A stretch of 64,000 bases of DNA, taken from contig DATGIL010000051.1 in NCBI GenBank assembly GCA_035295745.1, positions 1 to 64,000 on the forward strand, read 5' to 3'. The position numbers and the translations under genes were made by a program. Below are positions 33,684-43,385 of the stretch, piece after piece (the first letter of the stretch is position 1; every line of letters starts with the position of its first letter). The notes beneath the pieces were generated by a model that was not told where the DNA came from, ran no database searches, and saw only the letters and a program-made list of their open reading frames with translations. The DNA is from JAIQFL01 sp035295745 (GTDB taxonomy: Bacteria; Acidobacteriota; Terriglobia; Bryobacterales; Bryobacteraceae).

Positions 33684-34886
33684 ATGCAGAAAGCACTGAT
33701 TGTGTTCGCGTTAGCGTCTCTGGCATGGGGAGCCGATACCCGGCCCAAGGTTCGCGCAATTACCGCATTCGTCCATATCGACGCCAGAACCTACGCCGCC
33801 GAAATCGAAAACACGATGCAGTTTCTGAATGGCGCACGCGAGGCCTACCGCGCCGCTGGCTTCGAAGTGGAGGGCGTCAGAATAGTGACTCAGCCCTTCA
33901 CGCAATACATCGCGGGGATGAAGCGGGAAGAGGCGCTCGCCCTGTTCCACAAGCTGGATGAGCTTTCCACCAAACTGAAGTACGCTCCCAATATCGGAAC
34001 CGCGATGGTGGGCGACAACGACGACACCGCGGTGCTCGATCTGCTGGCGACGGTGCTCGCCACAACGAGGCTGAATGCCAGCCTGATTGTGGCAGGCGAG
34101 GATGGCGTTCACTGGCGGGCGATCCGTGAGGCGGCCAAGCTGATCAAGAATACCGCCGAGCGCAGTTCGCACGGCTCGGGCAACTTCAACTTCGCGGTTA
34201 CGGCAATGGTGAAACCGTACGGTCCGTTTTATCCGGGTGCCTACCACCTGGGCGCGGGGAAGACCTTCGCCGTGGGATTGGAAGGCGCCAATGTGGTGGC
34301 GGATGTCTTCGCGCAGTATCACGAGCCGAGGGAAGCCGAGAAGCAGTTGGCCGCCGCGCTCGCCAGGCACATGAAGGATGCCGAAGCGGTCGCCACCAAA
34401 GTGGCGGGCACAAGCGGCTGGGCCTACGCCGGCATCGATCCCACGCCAGCGCCTCTGGGCGATGTGTCCATCGGCCGCGCGATCGAATCCTTCACCGGAG
34501 GCCCCTTTGGCTCGAGCGGTACTATGACGGCGGCCGGCATCATCACGCGCGCCGTGCAATCGGTTCCGGTGAAGCGGGTTGGATACTCGGGCCTGATGGT
34601 TCCGGTGCTCGAGGATAACCTGCTGGCGAAGCGGTGGGCGGAGGGTACCTACAATATGGACTCGCTTCTGGCGTATTCCGCGGTCTGCGCCGGCGGCCTG
34701 GATACCGTACCTTTGCCCGGAGATACCAGCGTGGAGCAGATCGCACGCATTCTCGGTGACGTCGCTACCCTGGCATACAAATGGCAAAAGCCGCTCGCGG
34801 CACGCCTGCTCCCCGTGCCGGGCAAGAAGGCCGGCGACCATACCGAGTTCGAGGACGCGCGGATGGCCAATACCGTCATTCACTAG
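33684..34886 (+). CDS. Exported DUF711 (UPF0210-like) protein
   Basis: A 400-residue protein with a signal peptide (MQKALIVFALASLAWG). It carries the DUF711 hallmarks: VRAITAFVHID, FLNGAREAYRAAGFEVEGVR, TQPF, FNFAVTAMVKPYGPFYPGAY, GLEGANVVADVF, GIDPTPAPLGDVSIGRAIES, FGSSGTMTAAGIITRAVQ, MVPVLEDNLLAKRW and YSAVCAGGLDTVPLPGD. The family is related to pyruvate-formate-lyase-like folds but its reaction is unknown, and most members are cytoplasmic, so the signal peptide is notable. Divergent from comEC. ATG 33684 is supported by the signal peptide start and by the promoter spacing. Confidence 0.88.
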   Translation: MQKALIVFALASLAWGADTRPKVRAITAFVHIDARTYAAEIENTMQFLNGAREAYRAAGFEVEGVRIVTQPFTQYIAGMKREEALALFHKLDELSTKLKYAPNIGTAMVGDNDDTAVLDLLATVLATTRLNASLIVAGEDGVHWRAIREAAKLIKNTAERSSHGSGNFNFAVTAMVKPYGPFYPGAYHLGAGKTFAVGLEGANVVADVFAQYHEPREAEKQLAAALARHMKDAEAVATKVAGTSGWAYAGIDPTPAPLGDVSIGRAIESFTGGPFGSSGTMTAAGIITRAVQSVPVKRVGYSGLMVPVLEDNLLAKRWAEGTYNMDSLLAYSAVCAGGLDTVPLPGDTSVEQIARILGDVATLAYKWQKPLAARLLPVPGKKAGDHTEFEDARMANTVIH

Positions 34887-35911
34887 GAGACGGTCAGGGG
34901 TGGCCCCCGCTTCGTGAAGCACGGTGTTAGGTTCACCCATTGAAGATTGACGACGGATTTTGTCAGCGCCGCGAGACTGTCGCGCTCCGCATTACGCGTC
35001 CCGCGAGGCCCGCTGTGTTTAAAAATGTCGGATCTGTTCGATGGAGAGGGGTCAATTCGCCAAAAGCGACTTTGAACGTGATCGCCACGCAATCCCTTCC
35101 GTGCCATCGGTCTCCTTCAGCATCGGCGAAGCGCTTTTCACCAACGATCCACGGGCGGGTATAGGAAGCGTGATCGGAAGCGTGGTCAGGCGCGCGCATT
35201 CCTACCAGATGGTCGTGATGAAGACCATCCTGGGAACTGACCTTCGCGTCACTCTCGGACCTGAATTTCCTGATCGCCAAAGGCTACACGGGCCAGACCA
35301 CTGAGTAATCCCCATGCCGGGCGGGGATCCCGCGGAGCAGGTTGTCGGCGTGCGTATGCCCTCGTACGCCGCTGCATCATTGACCTTGCATTTCTAAATG
35401 CCAGGCATCGCACTGTTCTGCGCATGGCGAACCAGGCCATTCTCGATCCAAATCCGGCAGAACGCGCCGCTTGCCTGGAACGGGTAAAGCGATCTGGTGT
35501 GGGCTGCGTGGCTAGCACGAATGATCACGGTTGCGGAATCGTAAGTTCCTGCAGAACACCGCTTGTGGGTCCCGCTCGCGAGAGCAAAGCGTTCGCCGGA
35601 GCACAGCAACGCGTCCTTGCGGTACCGGCGCATAACGAGTGAGCCATTAGACGTGTGACTGCGACGGATGTCTGCATTTTTTCACACTCATTACGACATT
35701 TTACCGGAACGGTATGCTGCCGCACCCTCGCTTAACTTCCTTACTGGTTAAAAGTCACTGACTCTCCTTAATATGAGCTAAGGGGTTTTTAGTGGCTGTA
35801 GCGGAGCCTGTCTCCGCGCGGCGAAGCAAGAGGCAGGCGCCCACTCTTTTGAACGCGCTTAACTTCTCATTACGCTTAACTGAGGTTCACACCGTGAACC
35901 ATGGAGGTAAA
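34887..35911. other. Long intergenic stretch without a recognised gene
   Basis: About 1 kb between the DUF711 gene and the Oar-like receptor. Short frames exist (for instance 35041-35304 on the plus strand and 34963-35280 on the minus strand) but none has a recognisable domain, so these could be decayed sequence. A weak hairpin, CCTTA with TAAGG followed by GGTTTTT at 35766-35790, lies in the region leading to the receptor and may be a terminator or attenuator. Confidence 0.5.
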
Positions 35912-38900
35912 GTGTCTCGATTGGTTTCGATTCTCTCAGTTTTTGCATTACTGGCTGCTCCAGCATTTGGCCAGGTCAGCGGGCGTCTCACCGGATCGGT
36001 AATCGACCCTTCGGGAGCGACCATACCTGGCGCAACCGTAAATCTTTACCTGCCGGGCGGTAAAGCGCCGGTGTTCACGATGAAGACCACGTCAGCTGGA
36101 ATCTTCGACTTTACGTCGGTGAGGCCGGATACTTACAAACTCGAGGTCAACGCAGCAGGGTTCGTCAAGTTCTCTCAAGAGAACGTGGTGATCGATCCGG
36201 TGCGGCAGACGACGCTGGCGCCGATCCAACTCGGGCTGCAGTCCGCGACGCAGACGATGGAAGTGGTCGGCGCGGTTTCGACGGTGGATACCAGCAGCGT
36301 CGAGGTGAACAGCACGGTTTCGCAATCGCAGGTGCTGAACCTCCCGGTTCTCGACCGGCAGATTAATAACCTGTTCTACACCCAGCCTGGGGTAAACAAC
36401 AATGGGAGCGCCGATACCTCCATCAACGGAGTGCGCGCCCAGAACACCAACGTGACGCTGGACGGTATCAATATCCAGGACAATTTCATCCGCATCAACG
36501 GGCTGGACTATCTGCCGAACAAGTTGACGGTCGCCGAGGTACAGGAACTGACGATCTCCAGTTCGAATGCCAACCCTGCCATCGGTGGGAATGCGAGCGC
36601 GATTACGCTGTCGTCGCCGTCGGGAACCAACACATTCCACGGCAGCGCCTACTGGTACAACCGGAACAATGCGGCGTCGGCCAACGACTGGTTCAACAAT
36701 CTGGATGGCGTGGCGCGCCCGTTCCTGAATTTGAACCAGTTCGGCGGAACGATCGGCGGTCCCATCAAGAAGGATAGGCTGCTCTTCTACGCGGCCTACG
36801 AGACATACGACTATCACAGCACCACGCCGGAAACGACCACCATTCTGACGCCGGCTGCCCGGCAGGGAATTCTCACCTTCCGTACCAACGGCACCGGTCC
36901 GATACAAACGTATAACGTGCTGCAGAATCCGGGAATCGGACTGTCCGCGATACCGTTGGATCCGACTGCCGCGAGCCTCCTCGCGCAGGTTCCGACTACC
37001 GGGAACAGCACACAGGTCGGCGACGGACTGAACACCACGGGGTATCAGTTCAACGCGCGAAGCAATCAACGGCGCGACAGCGTGGAAGGGCGAGTCGACT
37101 ACAACTTGTCGACGAAGAACGTCTTCAGTGGAACGTTCCGCTGGAACCGCGATAATGACGACCGCCCTGATGTGTTCAGCGGCTTCACCACGGTCCCGCC
37201 GGTCTTCAATCAGAACCACGCGTATCTGTTTTCGGCAAGCTGGCGATGGACGCCGTCCGCGAACCTGACGAACGAATTGCGGGGAGGCGGCAACCTGGCG
37301 GTCGCGCCGTTTGACGTTTCCGGCCAACTGCCCGCCACACTGATTACCGGCACGATCTTCACCGATCCACAGAACACCTTTCTACCGCAGGGGCGCACCA
37401 CCCACACCTACAACATCCAGGACAACGCCAACTGGTTGCACGGACACCATTCGGTGTCGTTCGGCTTCCAGACGCAGCAGGTGCGCGTGACGCCCTACAA
37501 CTACGCCGGAATCGTTCCCACCTACACGCTCGGCGTGTTCTCCGCAAATCAACCTTACGGCTACGGCACGGGCGACATTCCCGGAGCTAATGCGGTGGAT
37601 ACGAACACCGCCAACGCGCTGCTGGGAACGCTGGGCGGGTTGGTGCAATCCGCGACTCAAAGCTACAACGTGACCAGCCAGACTTCGGGCTTCGTGCCAG
37701 GCGCACCCTCCAGGCAGAACCTGCTCTTCAACAGTTACGCGCTGTATGTCTCCGATACCTGGAAGGTGCGGGACAATCTGACGGTGGTAGCCGGGCTCCG
37801 TTACGATTACTTCCCGGCGGTGCAGGAAACGAACGGGCTGCTGATCCAGCCGCAGATCATCAACAACAATCCGGTAGCGACGTTGCTGGGGAACTCCAGC
37901 CTGACGTTCCAGGGAACGCATCTCTACAACTCGCAAAAGGACAATTTCGCGCCCAACGTTGGCCTGGCGTGGACGCCGCTGGGCAGCGCCAGGAAACTGG
38001 TGATCCGCGGCGGATACAGCATCAGTTATGCGCAGGACGACATCCTGGAAGCGGTCCTGAGCACCGCGACGGCGAACTCCGGCTTGACCGGATCCTCCGC
38101 AATCACCAATGCGTCGGGTGTGGTTTCGGCGCCTCCGCCGTTGACGACGCCGGTCTTCCAGATCCCAATTTCCACCCAACAGAACTTCGTCAATACCGGC
38201 GGCAACAACGTTCAGGGGTTGATCAGTCCGAACCTGAAGACGCCCTACGTGCAGCAATGGAACGTCACCGTAGAGCAGGAATGGAAAGGGATGATCTTCG
38301 ACGCCGGCTACCTGGGAAATCACGCGGTGGGCCTGCTTCGCCAGATCGACTATAACCAGGTGAACATCAACCAGGGCACGTTCCTGCCGGACTTTCGTAA
38401 TGCCTACAACAACGGCATTCTCGCTCTGAACGCCGGACTTGGATTCAACCCGGCATTCAACGCGAACATTCCGGGCAGCGTGCAGTTGCCGTTCTTCAAC
38501 TCGCTGCCGAGCGGGGGTTCCCTGAGCAGCGCCACGGTACGCAGCGATATTCTCAGCCAGCAGATCGGGAACCTGGCGCAGTTCTATCAGCAGACCAACG
38601 CGTTCCCGACGAATCAGCCGGGCTTCTCGTTCTTCCCCAATCCGTTGACACTCTATTCGAGCCTGCTCACTAACTTTTCGCAATCCAGCTACAACGGGCT
38701 GCAGTTGCAGATGCGCAAGAGGACTTCAAAGGGGATTCAGTTCCAGGTGAGCTATGTGTTCAGCAAGACGTTCAGCGACACCAGCGTAGAACGCGGCCTG
38801 GACGCGCTGCTCGATAACAACAGCCCCACCATCGAGCGGGCTCGGGCTCCCTGGGATCTGACGCACGCCATCAAGCTGAACCATTACATCCCGATCCCGA

Positions 38901-39490
38901 TTGGCGCCGGACACCGGTTCCAGGCCCGCGGCCTGAATTGGCTGATCGGGAATTGGGCGTTGAGCGGGTTCATGACGATTCAATCGGGCGCGCCAATTTC
39001 GATTCTGAGCGCGCGCGGTACGCTGAACCGGTCGGCGCGATCTCCCGAGAACACCGTCAACTCCACCGATTCGCTGGGCCAACTGGAAGCTTTGAGTGGC
39101 GTGTTTATGACCGGCAACGGGCCTTACTACATTAACCCATCCGCCGTCAGCCCGAATGGAACCGGCACTTCGCCCGACGGATCGGCGCCGTTCGCGGGGC
39201 AAGTGTTCTTCAACCCTCCGGCAGGGACCGCCGGCACGTTACAACGCCGGCTGCTGAGCGGGCCGTGGTTTAAGAACTATGACATGGCGTTGCTGAAGTC
39301 CATTCAACTCACGGAACGCCAACATATCGACTTCCGCGCGGATTTCTACAACTTACTCAATCACCCGAACTTCTTGGCGGTCAGCCAGAACATCAACTCG
39401 GTGGATTTCGGTAAGATCACGCAGCAGTTCTATGCTGCGGATGGAGTAGGTCCCCGGCTGCTCCAGTTCGGTTTATACTACCGATTCTGA
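35912..39490 (+). CDS. Oar-like TonB-dependent outer-membrane receptor
   Basis: A 1192-residue protein. GTG 35912 follows GGAGG at 4-5 nt and opens the signal peptide SRLVSILSVFALLAAPAFGQ. A carboxypeptidase-regulatory domain follows (GRLTGSVIDPSGATIPGATV ... VRPDTYKLEVNAAGF), then a plug (TVSQSQVLNLPVLDRQINNL, GVRAQNTNVTLDGINIQDN, SGTNTFHGSAYWYNRNNAAS) and a very large barrel ending at QFGLYYRF with a C-terminal Phe. This is the Oar/TonB-like class abundant in acidobacteria. The substrate is unknown. A strong terminator is at 39525-39570. Confidence 0.94.
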   Translation: MSRLVSILSVFALLAAPAFGQVSGRLTGSVIDPSGATIPGATVNLYLPGGKAPVFTMKTTSAGIFDFTSVRPDTYKLEVNAAGFVKFSQENVVIDPVRQTTLAPIQLGLQSATQTMEVVGAVSTVDTSSVEVNSTVSQSQVLNLPVLDRQINNLFYTQPGVNNNGSADTSINGVRAQNTNVTLDGINIQDNFIRINGLDYLPNKLTVAEVQELTISSSNANPAIGGNASAITLSSPSGTNTFHGSAYWYNRNNAASANDWFNNLDGVARPFLNLNQFGGTIGGPIKKDRLLFYAAYETYDYHSTTPETTTILTPAARQGILTFRTNGTGPIQTYNVLQNPGIGLSAIPLDPTAASLLAQVPTTGNSTQVGDGLNTTGYQFNARSNQRRDSVEGRVDYNLSTKNVFSGTFRWNRDNDDRPDVFSGFTTVPPVFNQNHAYLFSASWRWTPSANLTNELRGGGNLAVAPFDVSGQLPATLITGTIFTDPQNTFLPQGRTTHTYNIQDNANWLHGHHSVSFGFQTQQVRVTPYNYAGIVPTYTLGVFSANQPYGYGTGDIPGANAVDTNTANALLGTLGGLVQSATQSYNVTSQTSGFVPGAPSRQNLLFNSYALYVSDTWKVRDNLTVVAGLRYDYFPAVQETNGLLIQPQIINNNPVATLLGNSSLTFQGTHLYNSQKDNFAPNVGLAWTPLGSARKLVIRGGYSISYAQDDILEAVLSTATANSGLTGSSAITNASGVVSAPPPLTTPVFQIPISTQQNFVNTGGNNVQGLISPNLKTPYVQQWNVTVEQEWKGMIFDAGYLGNHAVGLLRQIDYNQVNINQGTFLPDFRNAYNNGILALNAGLGFNPAFNANIPGSVQLPFFNSLPSGGSLSSATVRSDILSQQIGNLAQFYQQTNAFPTNQPGFSFFPNPLTLYSSLLTNFSQSSYNGLQLQMRKRTSKGIQFQVSYVFSKTFSDTSVERGLDALLDNNSPTIERARAPWDLTHAIKLNHYIPIPIGAGHRFQARGLNWLIGNWALSGFMTIQSGAPISILSARGTLNRSARSPENTVNSTDSLGQLEALSGVFMTGNGPYYINPSAVSPNGTGTSPDGSAPFAGQVFFNPPAGTAGTLQRRLLSGPWFKNYDMALLKSIQLTERQHIDFRADFYNLLNHPNFLAVSQNINSVDFGKITQQFYAADGVGPRLLQFGLYYRF

Positions 39491-39524
39491 TTTGTACGAA
39501 AGCGTCCATTTTTCTCGCGAAGAG

Positions 39525-39570
39525 CCGGGTTACCGGGCCGTTGAAGGCCCGGACCCGGTTTCCTTTTTTG
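39525..39570 (+). terminator. Intrinsic terminator after the Oar-like receptor
   Basis: A two-part stem: CCGGGT pairs with ACCCGG and CCGGGCC pairs with GGCCCGG across a GTTGAA loop, followed by TTTCCTTTTTT. Confidence 0.88.
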
Positions 39571-39689
39571 GCTCCCGGAGTAACCCTAAACCTGAAGTTA
39601 ACAGGACGAACAGTACGCTTTTTACGCTTGGTAACTATGCAAAAAGGAACTCTGTGAAGCATACTGTTCGGAGTCAGGCGGGCATACCT

Positions 39690-39860
39690 ATGACCCAACA
39701 ATACGCACTACTCTCGATCGTGTACATGATGGCCTTCGTTATCGTGCTCGATCGCACACATTTCCTCGCGAGGAACTCGCGCTTTTGCAAGGATGCGCTG
39801 CTCAGCGATCACGATCTGGATCAATTGCGAAATATCCTTTCGGCTTGCGAAGAAAATTAA
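39690..39860 (+). CDS. Possible small membrane protein
   Basis: A 56-residue ORF beginning MTQQYALLSIVYMMAFVIVL with one potential TM helix and a short charged tail (SDHDLDQLRNILSACEEN). The gene would lie alone between a terminator and the PEP-CTERM gene and has no clear ribosome-binding site. It could be a chance ORF. Confidence 0.3.
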   Translation: MTQQYALLSIVYMMAFVIVLDRTHFLARNSRFCKDALLSDHDLDQLRNILSACEEN

Positions 39861-40086
39861 CAGATGTGGCGCGGACATTCGTGGCTGTCGCGTCGACGGG
39901 CGCGTTTCGGGCGTCTGCCACTCTAACGCCACGAGTTGGTTGTTCGACGGCCCGCTTCGAACACTCCTGAGAAACCACTTCGCGAAGGGAACTCGTGGAC
40001 GCGCGACAGGGCGCCTGATGGGAGTGAGCCTTGGCTTGCCCGCCGAAAGAACAAGCCAAAGACTCATCCGTTGCGGACAGCAACGC

Positions 40087-40815
40087 CTATGCGCGGATTC
40101 TCGCTGAGCGCAATCTGAGCTTCGAGAAAAGCATGAGAGGCAGGGCTAATGCCATGAGCCACAATGCATCTGGTTCGGGCGCATCGGCTCCGGCACTGCC
40201 GCCGCCGGTGTCACCGCCGCCACCACCCGAGGACTGCTGCTGAGCAGGCACATCCGCGAGCGATGGGGTTCCGGTTCCGTTATAAAAGAAGCCGGTCAAC
40301 GTCTCTTGAAAGTGGGATGAAGCGTTCAGCGTAAACCCGTTGTAGTTGCCGGACCACGGAGCCACGCCTCCCGTGAAATGAATCGGACCTTCTCCGTAAT
40401 CCGTGAACAGGCTTGTCGTCGGGAGGTGGGTTATCGGATCGAGTGCCGCGTACGTGCCCTGTAATCCTTGAATCGTCTTCCCGCTCGAGTCGTACGAAGC
40501 GAGATCGATCAGGGGCATCCAACCGGCATCATCCATCACCGTGAAGCCGGCCGTTCCACTGATGTTGTCGTAAACAATGGTGATCGGATTCCATCCCTGA
40601 GGCAGGTCGACAGATTGATTGATCACCAGACTACCCGCTGGATAGCCATAGTAGGCTCCAACAACCAAATTCCCGTCGAGGGTGAGAGATGTTGACTGCG
40701 TTCCACCCGTACCTACATACACCTGGAACAGCACCGAGTTCGCCGATGCCGTGGTCGCGGTCAGCACCGCAAGGAACACGAGAATAAAAAGACGCAAAGG
40801 TGTGATTGTCTTCAC
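40087..40815 (-). CDS. PEP-CTERM sorting-domain protein
   Basis: A 242-residue exported protein: signal peptide (MKTITPLRLFILVFLAVLTA), a beta-rich body with Gly/Tyr/Asn/Ser-rich segments, a Gly-Ser-Asp linker (QQQSSGGGGGDTGGGSAG), then PEPDALWLMALALPLMLF followed by a basic tail (KLRLRSARIRA). The PEP motif, hydrophobic helix and basic cluster are the substrate signal of the exosortase/EPS secretion system. No exosortase or polysaccharide gene is within the window, so the processing system must lie elsewhere. The surface role is unknown. Confidence 0.85.
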   Translation of the reverse strand: MKTITPLRLFILVFLAVLTATTASANSVLFQVYVGTGGTQSTSLTLDGNLVVGAYYGYPAGSLVINQSVDLPQGWNPITIVYDNISGTAGFTVMDDAGWMPLIDLASYDSSGKTIQGLQGTYAALDPITHLPTTSLFTDYGEGPIHFTGGVAPWSGNYNGFTLNASSHFQETLTGFFYNGTGTPSLADVPAQQQSSGGGGGDTGGGSAGADAPEPDALWLMALALPLMLFSKLRLRSARIRA

Positions 40816-40965
40816 GATATCTATAGGTAGTGTTCTTCAGCAAAATTCTCAGGAATTCGGGTCTTTTTGAATGTTACTCGTTTAGTTCTATGCCTTTAGA
40901 GATAGATGCCTAGTACGGCCATCCCATGGCTGCGATTGGATTCAAGGCAGCCGCCGGCGGGGAAA

Positions 40966-42303
40966 TCAACAAACGGGGACAGAAGCGCTCAAGCTCCAGC
41001 GCGCGCGATCGGCGCTCAGAAGCTTGGTCTGAATCGCCACTGCTTCCAACTCTTCGCGGAAACGCGGGTCGGCAATCTGGATCAACGCTTCGGCGCGCTG
41101 GCGGATGGTCTTGCCGTGCAGATAGGCGACGCCGTGCTCCGTGATGACGTAGTGCACGTCTCCGCGCGAAGTCACGACGCCCGCGCCGGGCTGCAGGCGG
41201 GGAACGATGCGCGACACGGTTCCGTGCTTCGCCGTCGCAGGCAAGGTGATAATGGGCATGCCGCCTTTCGATCGGGCCGCTCCGCGGAGGAAGTCGACCT
41301 GCCCGCCAATCCCGCTGTAGAGTGTCTGGCCCATTGAATCCGCGCACACCTGGCCGGTGAGGTCTACTTCGATCGCCGAGTTGAGTGCCACCATGCGGTC
41401 GTTCTGAGCGATGACAAAAGGATCGTTGGCGTAAGCCGTACGGCGAAACTCGAAGCTGGGATTGTTGTCGATGAAGTCGAACAACATCTGGCTCCCGAGC
41501 ACGAATCCGGCGATCACTTTATTCCGGTGGATGGTCTTGCGCTCGTTGTTTATCACGCCCGATTGCATCAGAGGAACCACGCTGTCGGGAACCATTTCGG
41601 AATGAATCCCCAGGTCCTTATGGTCGCTCAGGAGCCCGAGCACCGCTTCTGGTATGCCGCCAATGCCAGTCTGAATGGTTGCGCCATCGGGAATCAGCGG
41701 CGCCACCTGGCGGGCGATGGCGTGATGAATCTCGGATACCTTCTGCTTGGGGTACTCGGAGAGCGGATGCGACGACTCCACGAAGGCATCCACGCGGCTG
41801 ACATGCAGAAAGGTGTCCCCGAACGTCCGCGGCATCTGGGGGTTGATCTCCACGATCACGTGTTTCGCGCATTGCGCGGCCGTCAGAGAGGCGTCAATGC
41901 TCGTCCCCAGGCTCAGGTAGCCGTAGTGATCCGGAGGAGTGCATTGCAACAGGCAGACATCGATGGGCAAAGCTCCGGAAGTGAACAGACCTTCGATCTC
42001 GCTCAGGAAAATCGGCGTGTAGTCGGCGCGCCCATCCTGCACTGCCTGGCGGACATTTCCGCCGATGAAGAGGGCGCTGTGGCGAAAATGCCCCTCATAT
42101 TTCGGAAGCGTGTAATCGGCGATCCCCATGGTGGCCATGTGGAGTACTTCCACATTGCGCAACTCAGGACCGCGCCGGGTCAACGCGTTCACCAGATCCA
42201 CCGGTTCCGCACAGCCGTTATGGATATAGACCCGCTGCCCGGACTGCACTTCGGCAAGGGCCACGTCGGCAGGCATGATGCGCGCGCGATAATCTTCGGT
42301 CAT
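40966..42303 (-). CDS. Acetyl-CoA hydrolase/transferase family CoA-transferase
   Basis: A 445-residue class-I-like CoA-transferase resembling 4-hydroxybutyrate CoA-transferase (AbfT/Cat2). Features: MPADVALAEVQSGQRVYIHN, QTGIGGIPEAVLGLLSDHKDLGIHSEM (the catalytic-Glu block in the second half), SEIEGLF, CPPDHYGYLSLG-like CTPPDHYGYLSLGTSID, and GIGGQVDFLRGAARSKGG. Start ATG 42303 overlaps the upstream stop as ATGA and follows GGGGAG, so it is translationally coupled to alanine dehydrogenase. The exact acyl donor is unclear. Confidence 0.88.
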   Translation of the reverse strand: MTEDYRARIMPADVALAEVQSGQRVYIHNGCAEPVDLVNALTRRGPELRNVEVLHMATMGIADYTLPKYEGHFRHSALFIGGNVRQAVQDGRADYTPIFLSEIEGLFTSGALPIDVCLLQCTPPDHYGYLSLGTSIDASLTAAQCAKHVIVEINPQMPRTFGDTFLHVSRVDAFVESSHPLSEYPKQKVSEIHHAIARQVAPLIPDGATIQTGIGGIPEAVLGLLSDHKDLGIHSEMVPDSVVPLMQSGVINNERKTIHRNKVIAGFVLGSQMLFDFIDNNPSFEFRRTAYANDPFVIAQNDRMVALNSAIEVDLTGQVCADSMGQTLYSGIGGQVDFLRGAARSKGGMPIITLPATAKHGTVSRIVPRLQPGAGVVTSRGDVHYVITEHGVAYLHGKTIRQRAEALIQIADPRFREELEAVAIQTKLLSADRARWSLSASVPVC

Positions 42304-43370
42304 AAGCATCTCCCCGCGGCCGGCTTGCCGCGCATGGTGTACACTCCGCGAGCCATCTCGGGGCAGGATTGGACAGCCGCCTCCACGCCCAACCGCGCCA
42401 CCTCCTGGAGATACGGCAGCGTCGCCTGGGCAATGGCCACGCTGCTCGACCGGCCCAGATCGGCGGTGATGTTCGGGACGCAGAAGTGGGTGACGCCTTT
42501 GTAGAGGAAGGTCGGATCCGCGAGCGTCGTCGGCCGGCTGGTTTCAATGCAGCCGCCCTGGTCGATGGACACGTCGATAATCGCCGAGCCCGGCTTCATG
42601 CTCTCCACCATGGCGCGCGTCACGACATGGGGCGAGCGGGTACCTGCCACGAGAATGGCGCCGATCAGCACATCGGCGTCCGCAACTGCGTCCGCAATTG
42701 CATCGTCATCCGCCAGGCACGTCTCGACACCGCGCACATGCTCCATCACCCGCCGGAGCTTGTACGGATCGATGTCGAAGGCGAGCACCCGCGCACCCGT
42801 CGCGACCGCAGTACGGGCGGCCGCTGACCCGACGCTGCCGGCCCCGAAAATGACCACGCGCGCTGGAGGAACTCCCGGCGTCCCACCGAGCAGAATGCCG
42901 CGCCCACCGGAACTGGAGCGCAGCAGATGAGCCGCGATCGAGACGGCCATCTGGCCCGCCAGTTCGCTCACTGCGGCCAGCACCGGCAGCCTGCCGTTTT
43001 CCTGTTGGATGACCTCGCAGCCGATGGAGGTGATGGCGCGTCCCTCGAGCGCCTCCAGAAGCCATCGGTCCGCGACGGCGAGATGATAAAAGGCCGAAAC
43101 CACCGTGCCGGGGCGGCAGAGCGCCAACTCTTCCGCGGTGGGACGCCCGATCTTCGCCACCAGTTCGGCACGCTGCAGGACTTCGGCTGGAGAGTAGACG
43201 ATGTGACCGCCCGACCGGATGTACTCCGTATCGCGGAACATCGCGCCATCGCCCGCGCCTTTCTCTACCCAAACGGTGTGTCCCGCACTTGCCAGACGCC
43301 GGACGACCGGAGGGGTCAGCCCGACGCGCGTGTCGAACGCGGCGCGCTCACGAATCACCCCGATATCCAT
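42300..43370 (-). CDS. ald: Alanine dehydrogenase
   Basis: A 356-residue protein. It opens IGVIRERAAFDTRVGLTPPV, with the Arg and TP motif of the alanine dehydrogenase / PNT N-terminal domain. A Rossmann core follows (VVIFGAGSVGSAAARTAVAT, VLAFDIDPYKLRRV), then GAILVAGTRSPHVVTRAMVE, IIDVSIDQGGCIETSRPTT and GVTHFCVPNITADLGRSSSV. It would interconvert alanine and pyruvate with NAD+ and ammonia in the cytoplasm. The family also contains transhydrogenase subunits, but no PntB partner is present. Genes flank it tightly in an operon with a CNB-domain and a CoA-transferase gene. Confidence 0.86.
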   Translation of the reverse strand: MDIGVIRERAAFDTRVGLTPPVVRRLASAGHTVWVEKGAGDGAMFRDTEYIRSGGHIVYSPAEVLQRAELVAKIGRPTAEELALCRPGTVVSAFYHLAVADRWLLEALEGRAITSIGCEVIQQENGRLPVLAAVSELAGQMAVSIAAHLLRSSSGGRGILLGGTPGVPPARVVIFGAGSVGSAAARTAVATGARVLAFDIDPYKLRRVMEHVRGVETCLADDDAIADAVADADVLIGAILVAGTRSPHVVTRAMVESMKPGSAIIDVSIDQGGCIETSRPTTLADPTFLYKGVTHFCVPNITADLGRSSSVAIAQATLPYLQEVARLGVEAAVQSCPEMARGVYTMRGKPAAGRCL

Positions 43371-43385
43371 ATCGTGGCTCCCTCG

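Noticed and set aside
34963..35304. Overlapping ORFs in the 35-kb intergenic region
   Set aside because: Neither frame shows a domain, start signal or homology that I can recognise.
36092..38683. Two long minus-strand ORFs (411 and 433 aa) opposite the Oar-like receptor
   Set aside because: They show antisense composition only; the receptor domains are clear on the other strand.
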